A DNA stretch of 64,000 bases, from positions 26,886-90,885 of the forward strand of contig SNVD02014564.1 in assembly GCA_013180625.2 (NCBI GenBank), in the 5' to 3' direction. Position 1 is the first letter of the stretch; every line of letters begins with the position of its first letter. The notes below the pieces were generated by a model, which was given only the letters and a program-made list of their open reading frames with translations, was not told the DNA's origin and did no database searches. A program made the position numbers and the translations under genes. Positions 12,027 through 25,889 of this stretch are shown in pieces. This DNA is from Boswellia sacra. Taxonomy: Eukaryota; Streptophyta; Magnoliopsida; Sapindales; Burseraceae.

Positions 12027-15000
12027 ATGGAACCTAACGACACGCAGCAACTACCACAACTCAGCTCCTACTTCCACCACCCTTCAACCACCGCCGCCGC
12101 CGCCACACCCTCCCCCACCAATGGCTTGCTGGCACCTCAGAGCAACAACAACGAGGACGGTGCTGGTGGGCCCCACCACCACCAAATGGTGTACCCACAC
12201 TCGGTGGCGTCGTCGGCGGTGACGACGCCCCTGGAGCCGGCAAAGAGGAAGCGTGGGAGGCCGAGGAAGTACGGGACGCCGGAGCAGGCCTTGGCCGCGA
12301 AGAAAACGGCGTCGTCTTCAAACTCGAAGGAGAAGCGGGAGCAGCAGCAGACGTTGCTCGGTTCTGCTGGTGCTTCCTCCTCTTCCTATTCCAAGAAGTC
12401 TCAGCTCGTTGGTTTTGGTGGGTCTTTTCCCAATTTGCTCAAATTACAAGCCGTTTTTTGAAATTTTTGTCTTGACTTCATTTTTATATTGCTTGCCTTC
12501 TGTCATGAATCTGGTTGTTTTTTTTTTTTGTGTAGTTTATTGCATTCTCTTAGTCCTTGAAATTTTTTTGTCTCGCATGTGGTGATGGGTTGTTCTGCAA
12601 ATAATTTTAAAATGTGTTTTCTCTTGTCTTCCTGTGAAAATTTACACTTTGTAATTACTGCATTTGTGGAGGAGTTTATATCTTTGTTGGTGTTACAGGT
12701 GTTATTGTTATTCAATGCTTAATCTGCTGTGGCTCTATCTGTAAACTACATATCTTAATACATGTATGTTTGTGTAATGTAACTGAACCTGTTTTCTACT
12801 TTGTTCCAGTGCCGTCTTGCATGTTCTAGCTATGGTCTTGAATGCTTATACTGAATTTCGTTGTTTGTTGCTTAAAGGAACTTCAAATACCGCATTGAAT
12901 CTTAATCCTATCACGAGTTGCTAAATTTTTTATATATTCAATGAGGATTTTTATTGTTTTTCTGTCATTTATAAATATGTGGCTTGTTCATTTCCCATTT
13001 GCAGATTTTGTGCAAGGAAGCTTAGTTTTATTTGTTTGTTTGTTTTACCTGCCTTATTTAAATTTGATACTTGCTTTTTCTGTTCAATGAGTAAATATGC
13101 GTAGTAAAAGAGGAAAGGGCTTTGAGTTAGATTTCTTGCTTTTGTAATTGTAATTAATAAATTAGTACAGTCTTCATGGAAAGTTTTTGGCTCTGGGTAA
13201 ATGGGAATCATAATGAGACAGATAAATGAGGAAGTGATATATAGAAAACAAGTTTGTTTAACTAGGAAATGATTTTAAAAAGTTGCTCGGATTTTATTTT
13301 ATTATTTTATTTTTGTTTATATTTTCTGCATATACTTTGGAAGCAAAACAGGCGGGTTGAAATCTGGTCCAGTGACTTGGCAGTAATTCTGGTGTTGCTT
13401 CCTTATATTGTTAATTGATGTATTGTGGGTATGCAGACGTTAAGACAGGTTCCTTTGATAAGCTTGCATTTGCAACTAAAATGGTGGAAGAGTGAGGCCT
13501 GAAAGCGCTAAATAAGATTATGACCAAAATATAAACGAAATAAAAAATTACAATTTGTTACTAAGATAACTGTTCTTTGTATTATGCTGTTTTTAGCTTT
13601 GTACTATGTTAATATTCTGTCTCAGTTCTGTTTAAAATGCTGGCACTTAATCTGTGCATGAGTGCAATTGCTGTTGAATTGTATACTTTCTCTTCTAGTT
13701 AGCCTTTATTAAAAATGTCAGACATTTCAAAAGTCTGAATTTTTCACATAAGCAGTCACAGTTATGATATGGAGAGAATGTTACAAGAACTTACTACTGA
13801 TTTTATGATTTTGTGTATAATGGGTGCTTGTCTTAACACAAGGCCTTTTTTTAAATTTTTTAAAAAGTATATTTAAACAGTTTTATAATATGTTGTCGTT
13901 AGATGATTAAGGATGTTATACTTCTGACTACTTACCTCTAGCCATGAGCTATAATGCTAATTCAGAAACTTTCAGAGGATGCCATTACAGGTTATTATAT
14001 TGACACTAGCTAGCCTTTAATGCCTGGATTTATATTTGTGACTATTTATAAATTATCTCTAGTGGTAGTGTAGTGCTGGTTGAGTGACATACAAAAAATG
14101 CTATTTCAAAGTTATTATACTGAGATTCTTTATCCTTTAATGCATACCGTGTCAAGATTAAGCTATTTGGATTTACAAATATGTAGAAAGCTGTGAAGTT
14201 GGTTTAATGTGGCAAATGAGAGCTTGCTTTATTAAAGCGAAAGCAAGCCTGGGCACCTCTTCTTACGCATGTCTGACTTATATTAATATTTTATTTATTG
14301 GTTAGCTTCAGAGGATTATTTTGTTTATTTTGTTTCCTTTTTATTTATTTGATTATTTATTTTTACCATAAAAAGGGCTTTTTCTTGGTAAAGTGGTGTA
14401 AAATTGTTTATCTTTGTGGTTTTCTGTTGTTGGAGTCCAAAGGTGTTTGACCTTAACTACTTTCTGCTGAGTTGTGGTATTGCTTAGAAACTTACTGGTT
14501 CTCCTTTCAATTTCTGATGCAGGCAATTCAGGGCAAGGTTTCACTCCTCATGTTATTAGTGTAGCTGCTGGTGAGGTATGCATCATTTGTAGCCTCAGGA
14601 GTTTCTAAATTGTCTCTTTAGATTTTGAGACATACAGTGAACTGGTACATGGTGATTTATATATAAGAATGGTGATACATACATACCTCATGGAAACTTA
14701 TTTATTTATTTCTTATTTAAATTGTTTTGCACGACAATTAGTGTATTTGAATAGTTCACTCTGCTGTCTTTTGGTGTAAACTTCAAACCAATTGCTCTAT
14801 ACCAAAATGATATGGCATTCCCAAAAAAAGAAAAGAAAAGAAAAGAAATGATGTGTTTTTTAATTCTTAATTTTATGTAATTGAATGAATACAGATTCTT
14901 GATGGTGGGCTTGTTAATTTACATGAGCCAGGAGCTTGTTCCCCTGGTTCCTTTTTCGTTATCTTATAGAAGATATGACCATTTTGCTTGGTATTGCGTT

Positions 15001-18000
15001 TTTTATCTGTTGCGTAATCAGGTAATATCAAGTGAAATTTCATATTTTCGAATGATTTCATGATCCTTCTTAAGGAGCTGTCTCAAGGGAAGCAGTGTTC
15101 TTTTTTAGCTGATTGTTTTTCTTGATTGCTTTGAAGTTGTTTCTTGGTGTTCTGATTAAAATTTTAAGAACAAATTTGGTGTTTTTATCCTGATTTTGCT
15201 ATTGTCTTTTATGAAGAGGTTAAACTGATTGAATGAGCTACTTACATATATTTTTGGGATCAATGGGGATTGCCGCGGTATGGCAGTCCTTGCTTGTGGG
15301 ATTGTGGTGTGAACTAGGACACCTTTCTGTTTAATTTTCAGAAGTCTTAGTCTCCTGGAATATCACAAACTATCTTTTATAATCTTTCTTTCGCATTATG
15401 GCTTTCCATCTGGCTACATTCTTTTTACGACTTGCCATATATATATACACACACACACGCACGCACACGCATATATACATAATTATATAAGAAAATTCAA
15501 TTAAAACTGAAAACTGAACCTTTTCCTTCTAAGCTTTTTCTAAAGTGATGACTTTATAACATGTTGGTGTTAGTAATCTGTAAAGATAAGAATGTTAGTG
15601 ATCAGGCTGATCATATATTTATCAGCCATTTAATTTTAAGATCTCTAGGACTCAAGTGGAATGTGATAGCAAAGTATCTTTTTCCAATTTTTTGTTATGG
15701 TCATGGGTTAAAAAATCTGGTTGCTTTTTATTTGATAATACCCATGTTTTCTATTAAACCTCTTTTTTTTTTTTTTTTTTTTTAACATTTATTACCCAGA
15801 CTCAAACTATGAATATACTGCATAAGAGTTCTTCCCCATTTATTGCATTACTGTCAAGAATTCAATATTGTTACATTATAGATGCTTGTCCTCTTTTCTA
15901 TGGTTTTCATCTAATACAATTTATAGTTTCTTATTAAAAAAAAAAAAAAAAAACCACATGATTAACTTCTATGTTATCTTTAGTAGTCATTAACATGTAT
16001 TGGGCTTCAATGACCTAGTGCACAAGTTCAAATGCCCATATTGGTTATATAAAATGTACAAGCTCTTGCTTTTGCTTATCTGTCACCGAACCTGGATGTG
16101 TTTGGCTAGGATGTTGCGCAGAAAATCATGCTGTTCATGCAACAAAGTAAGCGTGAGATATGTATTCTATCTGCTTCCGGTTCAATCTCTAATGCATCTC
16201 TTCGCCAGCCGGCAACATCAGGAGGCAACATTACATATGAGGTAACTTTTTATGTGTTATTTTTTCCATCTTTCCCTTGCATTCTTAAATTGTTAATCTA
16301 TATGCAATGAACATCATTTTCTGAAAGAAGCCTAACAGATTGGAAAATAAACTGGATTAGAAATCTATTTGATATATTTCAGATCTTATGATTTAAGCTT
16401 ACTGTCCTTAGTCTCTATGGTACTAAAAGAATTATTTAATGGGCATTAGGATAATTGCGTATGGAGTGCAATAGGGAAGAATTAATTTTATTGGAGGAAG
16501 ACATAGAGAGAGGAGAGACAAAATATGGACTCAGTGCGTGCCATCAGTTTCTTTCTATGTCAAATGTAGGCCCCTTAAGGGGGCATGTCATGAGCACATT
16601 AACCTTGAGGATTATCCAAAGGTTAGACTGTATAATCGAATTCTGTCAGGTGAATACAAATTAGTAACAACAATCTTCATTTACTTAGGATCAAATTTGT
16701 GTTCTTCAGGTTTAATTTAAGAATAAAAATAAATGAAGGAATCACAAATTGTGTCACAGATCACAAGAGCCTTGTAATTTAGTATAATATTGAAGAAACA
16801 TATGATATGGACTATGGAGTGGTTAAAAACAGTCATAAGGGACTTGCTATATCGTGTAGTTCAAAAATTATATCTTCCCACTGTGCATCTTCTATTTGTT
16901 TTTTCAAATACCACTTTGGAGGACATATATATGCTTTAATTCACGTTACTGAGGCTTAATACCCACTGAAATCATTTATACTCTGTTTTATAGAAAATAA
17001 AGGAAAATAGGATGAGAGGATAAAATCTTTGTTGATACACGGAAAAGGAACAATATTAGATGTGTTAATTGGTATTACCCTTGTCTGCTATACTAACCAG
17101 GAAATGAGAGGTTCAAATTTTCTTAAGACCGCCTTTATGTATATATGTAAGAGAAAGCAAGGAAAATGTATTAATAATGATTCGAAGGAGAAAACACAAA
17201 CCTTAACACTAATCTACTTGGAATATCATATTCCCTTTTTCATCACTATGCCCACAAGCTGCTGGAAGTGTACAATATTGTCTAGAGATCTGCTTAAACA
17301 TTGTATTTTCTTCTGATTTAGGAACTTGAAGCAAAAAGAAAAAAGAAATGTCAGATTGCAGTGTATTATATATTCAGTAGTTGATGGTAGTACTGTCAAA
17401 ATATAAATGTTTACTTCAAACTCTGATGTAGGGTCGGTTTGAGATCATTTCATTGTCTGGCTCATATGTGCGCACTGAAAGTGGAGGAAGGACTGGTGGA
17501 CTCAGTGTATGCCTATCTAGTTCAGATGGTCAAATTATTGGAGGCGGAGTTGGTGGACCCCTAAAGGCAGCTGGCCCAGTTCAGGTAATGTATAAAATGT
17601 ACTGGTATGATTAAATCTCTGATCTGTTAGCATTTATTTTCATTATTAATTTGAGCTTTCTTGGGTGATTCTTGTGTAGATTTACTGTGGACATTTTGTT
17701 CACTGCTTTCTAAATCCTTTCCCAATTTATAGAAATTCTCTTTTCAGTTTCTTCAGAAAACATCTCTGATCCCTTATAATGTAAGAGAGGATTGCTCTTT
17801 AGCAGGTAAAATAATCTGTTTCTCGTTTATTGCATCTACAGGTCATTGTTGGTACCTTTCAGATTGACACGAGGAAAGATGCTAGTGCTGGTTTAAAAGG
17901 TGAGGCTTCTGGAAGCAAGTTGTCATCACCAGTTGGTGGGGCATCAGTCTCAAATATTGGCTTCCGATCACCAGTTGACTCTTCTGGAAGAAATCCTGTC

Positions 18001-18281
18001 AGGGGAAATGATGATCTTCAAACTATTGGAGGAAGTCATTTCATGATTCAACCCTGTGGTATGCATATGTCACCTTCACATCCCACAGAATGGAGGGGTG
18101 GCCTAGATGCTAGAAGCTCTGGTGGCTATGAATTGACAGGTATTTTGTTTTCACTCAAAAGAGGGGTTGAGGGTGGGGGAAGGAAAAGACTGAAATTTTG
18201 ATGTTTTCTTTTGCAGGACGAGTGGGACGTGGAGCTCATCAATCTCCTGAAAATGGTGACTATGACCAAATTCCAGATTAG
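12027..18281 (+). CDS. AHL14: AHL14-like AT-hook motif nuclear-localized protein
   Basis: This is a nuclear DNA-binding protein with an AT-hook and a PPC/DUF296 domain, which in the family binds AT-rich DNA and forms homo- and hetero-trimers to modulate transcription. Six exons join in frame: 12027-12417, 14523-14575, 16110-16241, 17432-17584, 17842-18139 and 18217-18281, giving 363 residues. Residues 72-83 hold one AT-hook (core RGRPRKYG). The PPC domain runs from about 137 to 255 and includes GRFEIISLSGSY at 193-204. The Ser/Gly-rich tail ends GDYDQIPD. The N-terminus MEPNDTQQL and this C-terminus match what I recall of Arabidopsis AHL14. The multi-exon structure fits clade-B AHLs, and the second AT-hook of some clade-B members is absent (a basic KKSQL remains at 123-127). 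Intron 1 is about 2.1 kb and intron 2 about 1.5 kb. Neighbouring EIN4 supports orthology by synteny. Confidence 0.93.
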
Positions 18282-20140
18282 AGATTGTTTTTGGGTAATG
18301 AAAATACTGTTTTGCATAGATATATCTGGCTCATAGGTCCTTTTGCAAGTTCGAATAGATGTACAACCCCTTGCGTCCTGTCAAGAATGTGGTATTATAT
18401 GTCTGTACAGATAAATGGAACACTATGCTCTTTTTTGTCAGCTGATGCTGTTTAAAGCTTGCACCGTAAATCATAGATTGATGGCCACAAAAATATCTGC
18501 TGACTCTGCATTTTGTTGCAAAATTTTCCCATCTCCATTGCTCGTGGAGGCTGTAGCATTGGCATGTTTAAGTTATTCGCGAATTCCCTTATATTACTAG
18601 TAGTCATGTTAATATATTTCTTATGCTTGCTGCCAAGAAAGTAGTTGTACAGCTTGGGACGATTATGATGGTGTATGAGTTATGTTCTTCACTCCAAAGA
18701 GTAGGATGTATAATTTTAGATCTTTGATCAAGCTCTTTGAAGCTACTTTGATTGCATCCCATTTGGCTGCTTGATGCGTAAATGTCAATCTTATTTGTTA
18801 GGTTCCTAAGACAATGACTGAGGCTAGCAGTTGCAGTGGTGGTTGCCACAGTCTCAAAGTTGGATAGTGCTGATGAGTTTCGTGCACAGATTATTTTGTT
18901 GGGTCACGTGGGAGTGGAAATGTGGCATGTTAGAGATTGTAGCCTGGAGGGGAAGTAATCTTGTGATAAAAAAGTATCAAGTTACAGAGGAGAGAAAGAG
19001 AGAAGGTTATCGAAGTTGGTTTCCAATAATATCAAGAATTTGATGTCTATAGCAATTAATGTACTTATGTTAAATCATGGTACATGATACATCTTTGACC
19101 AAATCAGTACAATGAATGGCTGTACTTGAATTGGTTGTTTAAGAAGGATCATATTATGAACCATGTGAACATTATTAACCAATGAATTCCCTCTGATGCT
19201 ATTGTGGACTTGAATCAAACTCAAGCGGTTGGTTTTATGGGTTTGATAAACATTAGCAGGAAGTTTGTACTATTAATATTATCATCCACTTTAGATGATA
19301 AAGATTGTATTTATTCATACATCATTTTAAAGATATATTATTTCTTCAACAATCTAGTTAAAGGAGTCTAATCATTGAATGACATCAATCATTTGAGGCA
19401 TTTTTAGATATTGATAATGGGTTTCTGAATTCCTTCAATTAAGTGAAAGAATACAAACTTTGATTTGGATCAACCTTATCTTCAAAATCATTACCTTCAT
19501 TATTTTCAATCTACCAACTTAAGGGTCATACTATGGTACTGTTTTAATAGTACATCAATTTTTAAATTTGTATAAAAATTATAAATAAAATTAACTTAAA
19601 TCTTTAATTTACAGGGCAAACCCATATTAATATATTCCCAACACTTCCATATTTATATAACATAACCACACAAATCTCACATATGAAACATTAAATATTG
19701 TACCACATAATTTGACCCACAATATTATTTATGCTTATACTCTCCACACATGGTAACAAAACAACTAATTAGCTTAAACTAATCCACAATTTGTAGTAAT
19801 TGAATACTGATAATCAAATTCAACTCCGAACCTCATCTCAAACTCATCACCCTGCTGCAACTTCAGCCAGTCACCATGGCATAACCGCCATAGCCAATTG
19901 GGCAAAATGCACTTATGTATAACGGTCAATTCTGCCACATCATCACCTCCACCTGCTATAGATCTTCTTTACGCATTTATTATTATTATAAAGAATTATG
20001 TAAAAATCTAAAGCAATAAAATAATACATAAAAAAATGATTAAACTAAAAGAATAAATAAATAATTCTTTTATAATGTCTAGGTTCTCTTCACCATTGAG
20101 CTGTGGATCCCCACAGTTCAAAACCTTTCACTCTTAGGTC
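18282..20140. other. 3' flank of AHL14-like gene and intergenic DNA
   Basis: The first few hundred bases are probably AHL14 3' UTR. Short ORFs on both strands (for example minus 18604-18849) match nothing known. From 19600 to 20140 the sequence is AT-rich with a small GC-richer island near 19840-19970 that I cannot assign. Confidence 0.5.
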
Positions 20141-21016
20141 CTATTTTTGATTTATTCATTTTTTTTTAAATCTGTATACATTTGTCTTTCTGTTTTTGGA
20201 AATCTAGCTAGCTTTCCGAGAAGTGTTTTTCTTATCTTTTTTTTCTTTTCAGCTTTCTCTCTAACGCTTAGTTTGCCATTTTGTTCAACTCAGAGAGAAA
20301 ACACAAAGAGAGAGAACGTCTTTGTTATTTCTTTATTTATTTTTTCTATTACCCGTTTGGTTATTCTTCTTCTTGTTGTTTTGTTGGTGCTGGGTGCTTT
20401 TCAATTATATATATTTACATTTATATGTTTTTTTTTTGTTATTGTTAATATATGGTATAAAATAAATGATCTTGTGTTTATTAAGATTGCAGATTGTTAG
20501 TAAGTTTAGCAGGAGCAGCAAAAGGTTCTGTTTTCTTGTAGCTTAACAGAGTTTTTCTGTTTCAAGTATTATTCAACTCAATCATTTCCTTTTTTTCCTT
20601 CTGTTTCTTTAATCTTTTATGAAGTGGTGCTCTTTTTGGGATTTTGTAGTCTGGATACTGAAGAAATCGTATTTGTCGGAAGGTTTCTTTAAATGTTTTG
20701 ATTCTGAAGTTAAAAGAATGTGAAATCTATTTTTTTTTTTTTAGGAAGGAAAATATTAGAAAAAGATGAATTTTTATGGAGTTTTATCAGATGGGTATTT
20801 TAGATCTTCAAATCTAGTAGAGGGTCTTTTGCTGTATGAAAAATTAGAAAGCAGAGAGAATGTTTACTAGATCTTGAGTTATTGTAAATCCTCGTAGACT
20901 TTTGCTGAGGTGAATAGATAGGCAAACTTGGGTTTTTAGTACTTTAGTAGTTGTTTTTTTTTTTCTTTTAATATATATATATATCAATGGTTTAGCGAAA
21001 TACATACTTGGGTGCA
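20141..21016 (+). promoter_or_regulatory. Putative 5' leader region of the EIN4-like gene
   Basis: The stretch is T- and CT-rich with an AGAGAGAGA-type purine tract near 20290-20315, like a transcribed plant leader. Several short upstream ATGs and stops occur. A spliced leader intron is possible but cannot be delimited. The first in-frame ATG is at 21017. An in-frame TTG at 21008 also precedes it, but nothing supports its use. Confidence 0.35.
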
Positions 21017-24000
21017 ATGGTAAGGGCATTAACTCTTGTCTTGATTTGTTATCTTATTATCTGTGTTTCTGCCGCTGATAATGAGTATCCCAATTGTAAT
21101 TGTGATGATGAGGGTAGTCTTTGGAGTGTACAAACAATTCTTGATGTTCAGAAGGGGAGTGATTTCTTGATAGCAGTGGCCTATTTTTCGATACCCCTTG
21201 AGCTCCTTTACTTCGTTAGTTTCTCAAATGTACCCTTCAAATGGGTCCTCGTCTTATTTATATCATTCATAGTCCTTTGTGGATTGACCCATTTGCTCAA
21301 TGCGTGGACTTTGTATGGCCCTCATTCATTCCAGTTAATGCTATTCCTCACCGTTGCTAAATTCCTCACGGCTATGGTATCGTGTGCAACTGCTATAACC
21401 CTTTTGACTTTGATTCCTCTCCTTCTGAAATGGAAAGTGAGGGAGCTGTTTTTGAAGCAAAATGTGATGGAATTAGGCCAGGAAGTTGGGATGATGAAGA
21501 AGCAGAAGGAAGCAAGTTGGCATGTTCGCATGCTAACACGAGAAATTAGGAAGTCGCTTGATAAACATACTATATTATATACAACTTTGGTTGAGCTTTC
21601 TAAGACCTTGGATTTACACAATTGTGCAGTTTGGATGCCAAATGAGAATAGAACGAAAATGAACCTCACCCATGAGTTGAGAGCAGGCTCTTCAGCTAAT
21701 TTTCATCCTTCTATCCCAGTTAATGATCCTGATGTGTTGAAGATAAGAGAGAGCAAGGGGGTCAGCATTTTGAGGCCAGATTCAGCACTTGGGATTGCAA
21801 GTGGTGGTGGGTCTGATGATTCAGGAGCTGTGGCAGCAATCCGGATGCCAATGCTTCGTGTTTCAAACTTTAAGGGAGGAACACCAGAGTTGGTTGATAC
21901 CTGTTATGCTATTCTCGTTTTGGTTCTTCCAGGTCCAGATTCTAGGGTTTGGAGCATTGAGGAGATTGAAATAGTTGAAGTAGTTGCTGATCAGGTAGCT
22001 GTAGCTCTTTCCCATGCTGCAGTTCTTGAAGACTCTCAGCTGATGAGGGAGAAACTGGGGGAGCAAAATCACGCATTGCAACAGGCTAAGGAGAATGCAA
22101 TGATGGCTAGCAAAGCAAGAAACTCATTTCAGAAGGTGATGAGTCATGGGATGAGGAGACCAATGTACTCTATTTTGGGCCTGCTTTCGATGTTTCATAA
22201 TGAGAGTTTGAGCTCTGAGCAGCAGATTATTATTGACACCCTGGTTAAAACCAGTAATGTCCTTTCAACTTTGATTAACGATGTGATGGATATTTCAGCT
22301 AAAGATGATGTAAGGTTCCCATTGGAGATGAGGCCCTTTGGACTTCATTCCATGCTTAAGGAAGCTTCTTGTCTCTCTAGGTGCTTGTCTGTCCACAAAG
22401 GCTTTGGTTTTGAAGTGGATGTTCAAAGATCCTTGCCCAATCAGGTTATAGGTGATGAGAAAAGAACTTTTCAATTGGTTTTGCATATGGTAGGTTACCT
22501 ATTAAGCATATATCACGGCGGGGGAACCGTTTTCTTTCGGGCTTGCTCAGACAGTGGGAGTGAAGACAAGTATGATAAAATGTTGGTGACGAGGAGACCA
22601 AGCTTGCCAGATGACCATGTCTACATAAAGTTTGAAATTGAGATTAGAGAGGTTAAGTCTCAATCAGATGTCTCTGTCCCAACCAAGCTTTTGCCCGGCT
22701 GGAGGCACAACAGTAAAGAAATTAAGGAGGGCTTGAGTTTCAGCATGTGCAAAAAGCTGGTAAAGGTGAGTTTCCCAAACATTTTCTCCGTAATATATTT
22801 CCTGCGATTGATTTTTTGCATTGTTAACGGTCATGCTTACAAGGAGCAGACATCCTATGTTGATGAAATATGGCATTTTGTTTCACTGCAAATGGTTTTG
22901 ACTAATTTTCTGCATAAAAAGGATGATTCAAAAAGTGTGTTAAATAACAAAATCCTGCTTCTTCTCTGCATTTGTGACTGGATTCTTTTCTTTTCTTTTC
23001 TCTGTCTTCTTTTTTCTATTGTTGTTAAGGGTAATTGCCTTGTGCCTGCGTCAGCAATCAAGCGTGGGGAGAAACCATTTTCTCTGGATTTATGCCCATA
23101 TATGCCCTTCTTTCATGGACCAACTTATTTATGCTATTTCTAGTTCAGAAAATAGAAATGATTTCTCTTCTCAAAGCTATGTTTCTTAAACTTCAGGGCA
23201 TCATTTAATAATTTGGGTAGCCTGTTTAATAAATAAGACTAATAGGTGATGTATTATCTGGATTGAACCTTTATTCATTTAGTTTTATTTATGTTTGGTG
23301 TTGTTAGTTTTAAATGGTTATGCCTTTAGACTGGCCTTAAGGCAACGGTTAGGAAATGGTTAATTCCCTCACTCTTACAATAAAAATTAAAAAGATAAAA
23401 AAAAAGACAGAAAAAAATATTTGACTCTAATTTATGTAAGATCAAACCCATACATTCACTTGTTGAACCTGGATCGCAAGATGCCACGGATATTGGGTTC
23501 GACAGAATTTACCATATTCGATGCGCCATTTGACCTTATGGTTGCTTTCTTCTATAACTAATCTTTGAATGAGTCATTTTTCCTTTATTTCTGCTTTGTA
23601 AACTAAAACAAAAAGTTTCAGAAGTCCTCAGTCTCTCTCTGGTCAAGTGAAAATTATATTATTTGATTTTTCTTTGGCCAAAGAATCCAACCAATATTTA
23701 TCTATTGTATAGATGATGGGGCTCAAATTTTGTGTCCTGATTTTGGGAGACTCAAATGGTCACATGAAATGTACTGCCGTATATGTAACCTCTATTTTGC
23801 GCATTGTATGAACTTAGCTCATTTCTTCTTGGCTCTTATATAATGAGTTCATAAAATGGTCTAGGAAATGATTCAGAATGTAAACTTTAAACTTCAGAAA
23901 TTGCTTTTTAAGGCTTTTTGTTATCATTGTATTTGAATTTGACTTGTTTAACACAACAATTAAACATGTCTAGTTTGTTTAACCTATATAACTCTAAAGT

Positions 24001-25195
24001 GATTAGAATAATAGTGTCGGAGGAGTCAATATGATCCAACCTACCTTAATCTATTTAACCTGTTTGGTCCTTTAAGTAAAAACTTAAATCATTATGAAAA
24101 TTAAGTAAGCTCAATTCATAATTTAGTTATAAAATATGATATCTATGATTAAAATTTAATAATTTGATGGTTGACTTGTTTAGGAAACCTCAATTTTACA
24201 GAGTAAATTAACAAAGTAAATGGAAGATGACACCTACGCAGAGAATGATGAGCCTTGTCCCTTAAAAGAGAAACACATACGGAGAGAGTTTAAAAATCAA
24301 GCAAAAACTTGATGCAGCAAGTTGATCAAAATAAACTAGACTGGCAAGAGAAAACATTCTAAGAATTACTCAAAAAATGATAAGGAGGACAATCACAGTA
24401 TCGTGAAGGAGAGGCAACATGTGACATGAGGAGGGGAAGATCACCACAGAAACTAAGAATGCTAAAAACCGAGAAGGTTTTAACTAGAGTTGCCCTTTAA
24501 GCTGTCACACACTCTTTTGCCTATTGGCAACATCTCAAAGAACTTTATGTTCCTTTGGATTAAAAAGTGTGCAACAATACAATAGTATGTGGTCATTATG
24601 GTACTAATTAACTTTACCAATCTGACTTTTCTGTTGAAATATTTATCTGCAGGTGATGCAAGGTAATATATGGATATCATCAAATTCTCTGGGTTTTGCA
24701 CAAAGAATGACACTGGTTCTCAGGTTTCAAATCCGACCATCATCTGGAAGAACGCAATTTGGCCCTGTAAATTCCTCTGAGCAACCAAACTTCTCTCCTC
24801 ATTTCAAAGGCCTTCGGGTAGTACTAGCTGATGATGACGATGTAAACCGGACTGTGACAAAGCAGCTGCTTGAGAAGCTTGGTTGTGAAGTAATTGCTGT
24901 ATCATCTGGGTTTGATTGCCTTAGTGCTTTAAGTGTGTCTGTAAATTCTTTTAGAATTGTTATTTTGGACCTTCACATGCCTGAAATGGATGGATTTGAA
25001 GTGGCAATGAGAATCCGGAAGTTTAGAAGCGGTAATTGGCCATTGATTATAGCTCTGACTGCAAGTGCCGAGGAAAATATATGGGAAAGATGCCTGCAAG
25101 CAGGAATGAATGGAGTGATTCGAAAACCTGTTCTCTTACGTGGGATGGCCGAAGAACTTCGAAGAGTCCTGCAACAAGCAGGTGAAAGGGTGTGA
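21017..25195 (+). CDS. EIN4: Subfamily-2 ethylene receptor, EIN4-like
   Basis: This is an ER-membrane ethylene receptor that represses ethylene responses until hormone binds, acting with CTR1-type kinases. Two coding exons, 21017-22765 and 24653-25195, join in frame to 763 residues; Arabidopsis EIN4 is of similar size. An extra N-terminal hydrophobic segment (1-20) marks subfamily 2. Cys27/Cys29 correspond to the disulfide pair. Three membrane segments follow (about 52-72, 77-97, 110-136), with the copper/ethylene residues Cys88 and His92 in [14 protein letters not shown] domain spans about 175-335. The kinase-like region keeps His377 (SHGMRRPM) but shows no N or G boxes, as expected for subfamily 2. 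The receiver (about 637-755) has Asp689 in [11 protein letters not shown] and Lys741 in IRKPV. The ATG at 21017 is the first ATG in frame. The 1887-bp intron stays open for 126 codons, so an unspliced message would encode a receptor without a receiver. Confidence 0.95.
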
Positions 25196-25713
25196 AGCAG
25201 AAGTTTCAAACGTTTTCTTATCTTTAATAGTTGATTTCAGAGGTCGTCAATAAATGTGCTTACTAAATCCCAGCTTGGGATGTTAAAAAAGCATTCAAAG
25301 CATCTGGTATACGAAATTGTAGCTGTTGCACTCCACTAACCATTTGGTTCATTAGGCTGCATTGCTAGACAAGAACTTAGAGAGGATTGTAACATCATGT
25401 AAGTTATTGTTATGCCTAACTAATAGTAAAGAACTTTAATATGCATTTCACTGAATAGAAGTTATACAAACTTGAAATCTTTTTTCTACTTGCTTGATAT
25501 GTTCTTATAGCTGTTTTTTTTATAGTAAATTACAGTTGAATTGTACATTGTAGTGATTTATCTAAATGTAAGACTTGCACATTAGAAGGGATAAGGTGCT
25601 GCTCTGGTGACTTTCAGGATGTATTTTTGAGCTATTTGTAGACTTGAAGGTTTTTTAATTACAAGTTACGTTTAAACACTCAACAATGGCATGTAATGCA
25701 AGACTAAATAGTT

Positions 25714-25889
25714 AAGGTGTGTTTATTTATGTTTTTGAATTTTTGTTTTTAAAATTTTAAAAGAATATGTAGTTAGTTTTAAATTTTTTTAAATTTTAAA
25801 AATGGTATGTGGTTGATATTGATTTAAATGCATTGAAAAATATGTGTTTTCATAAAATTATTTTTCAAAAATATAAATAAACATAACCT
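25714..25889. mobile_element. Small MITE with terminal inverted repeats
   Basis: A left end reading GTGTGTTTATTTATGTTTTT and a right end whose reverse complement reads TTATGTTTATTTATATTTTT form imperfect TIRs around an AT-rich 175-bp body. The flanks are too AT-rich to fix the target duplication. The TIR type is hAT-like by appearance. A stretch at 27440-27560 has similar composition and may be a remnant. It lies 0.5 kb past the EIN4 stop, probably beyond its 3' UTR. Confidence 0.55.

Noticed and set aside
12061..12321. Minus-strand 86-codon Ser/Pro-rich ORF
   Set aside because: It is antisense to AHL14 exon 1, whose GC-rich composition keeps the opposite strand open.
17040..17160. tRNA-like sequence in an AHL14 intron
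   Set aside because: A B-box-like GAGGTTCAAATT is present but no convincing A box, cloverleaf or target duplication was found.
21008..23143. A continuous 711-codon ORF starting upstream of EIN4
   Set aside because: It begins at a TTG and reads through the donor at 22766. The receiver domain lies in the exon at 24653-25195, so this is exon 1 plus intron.
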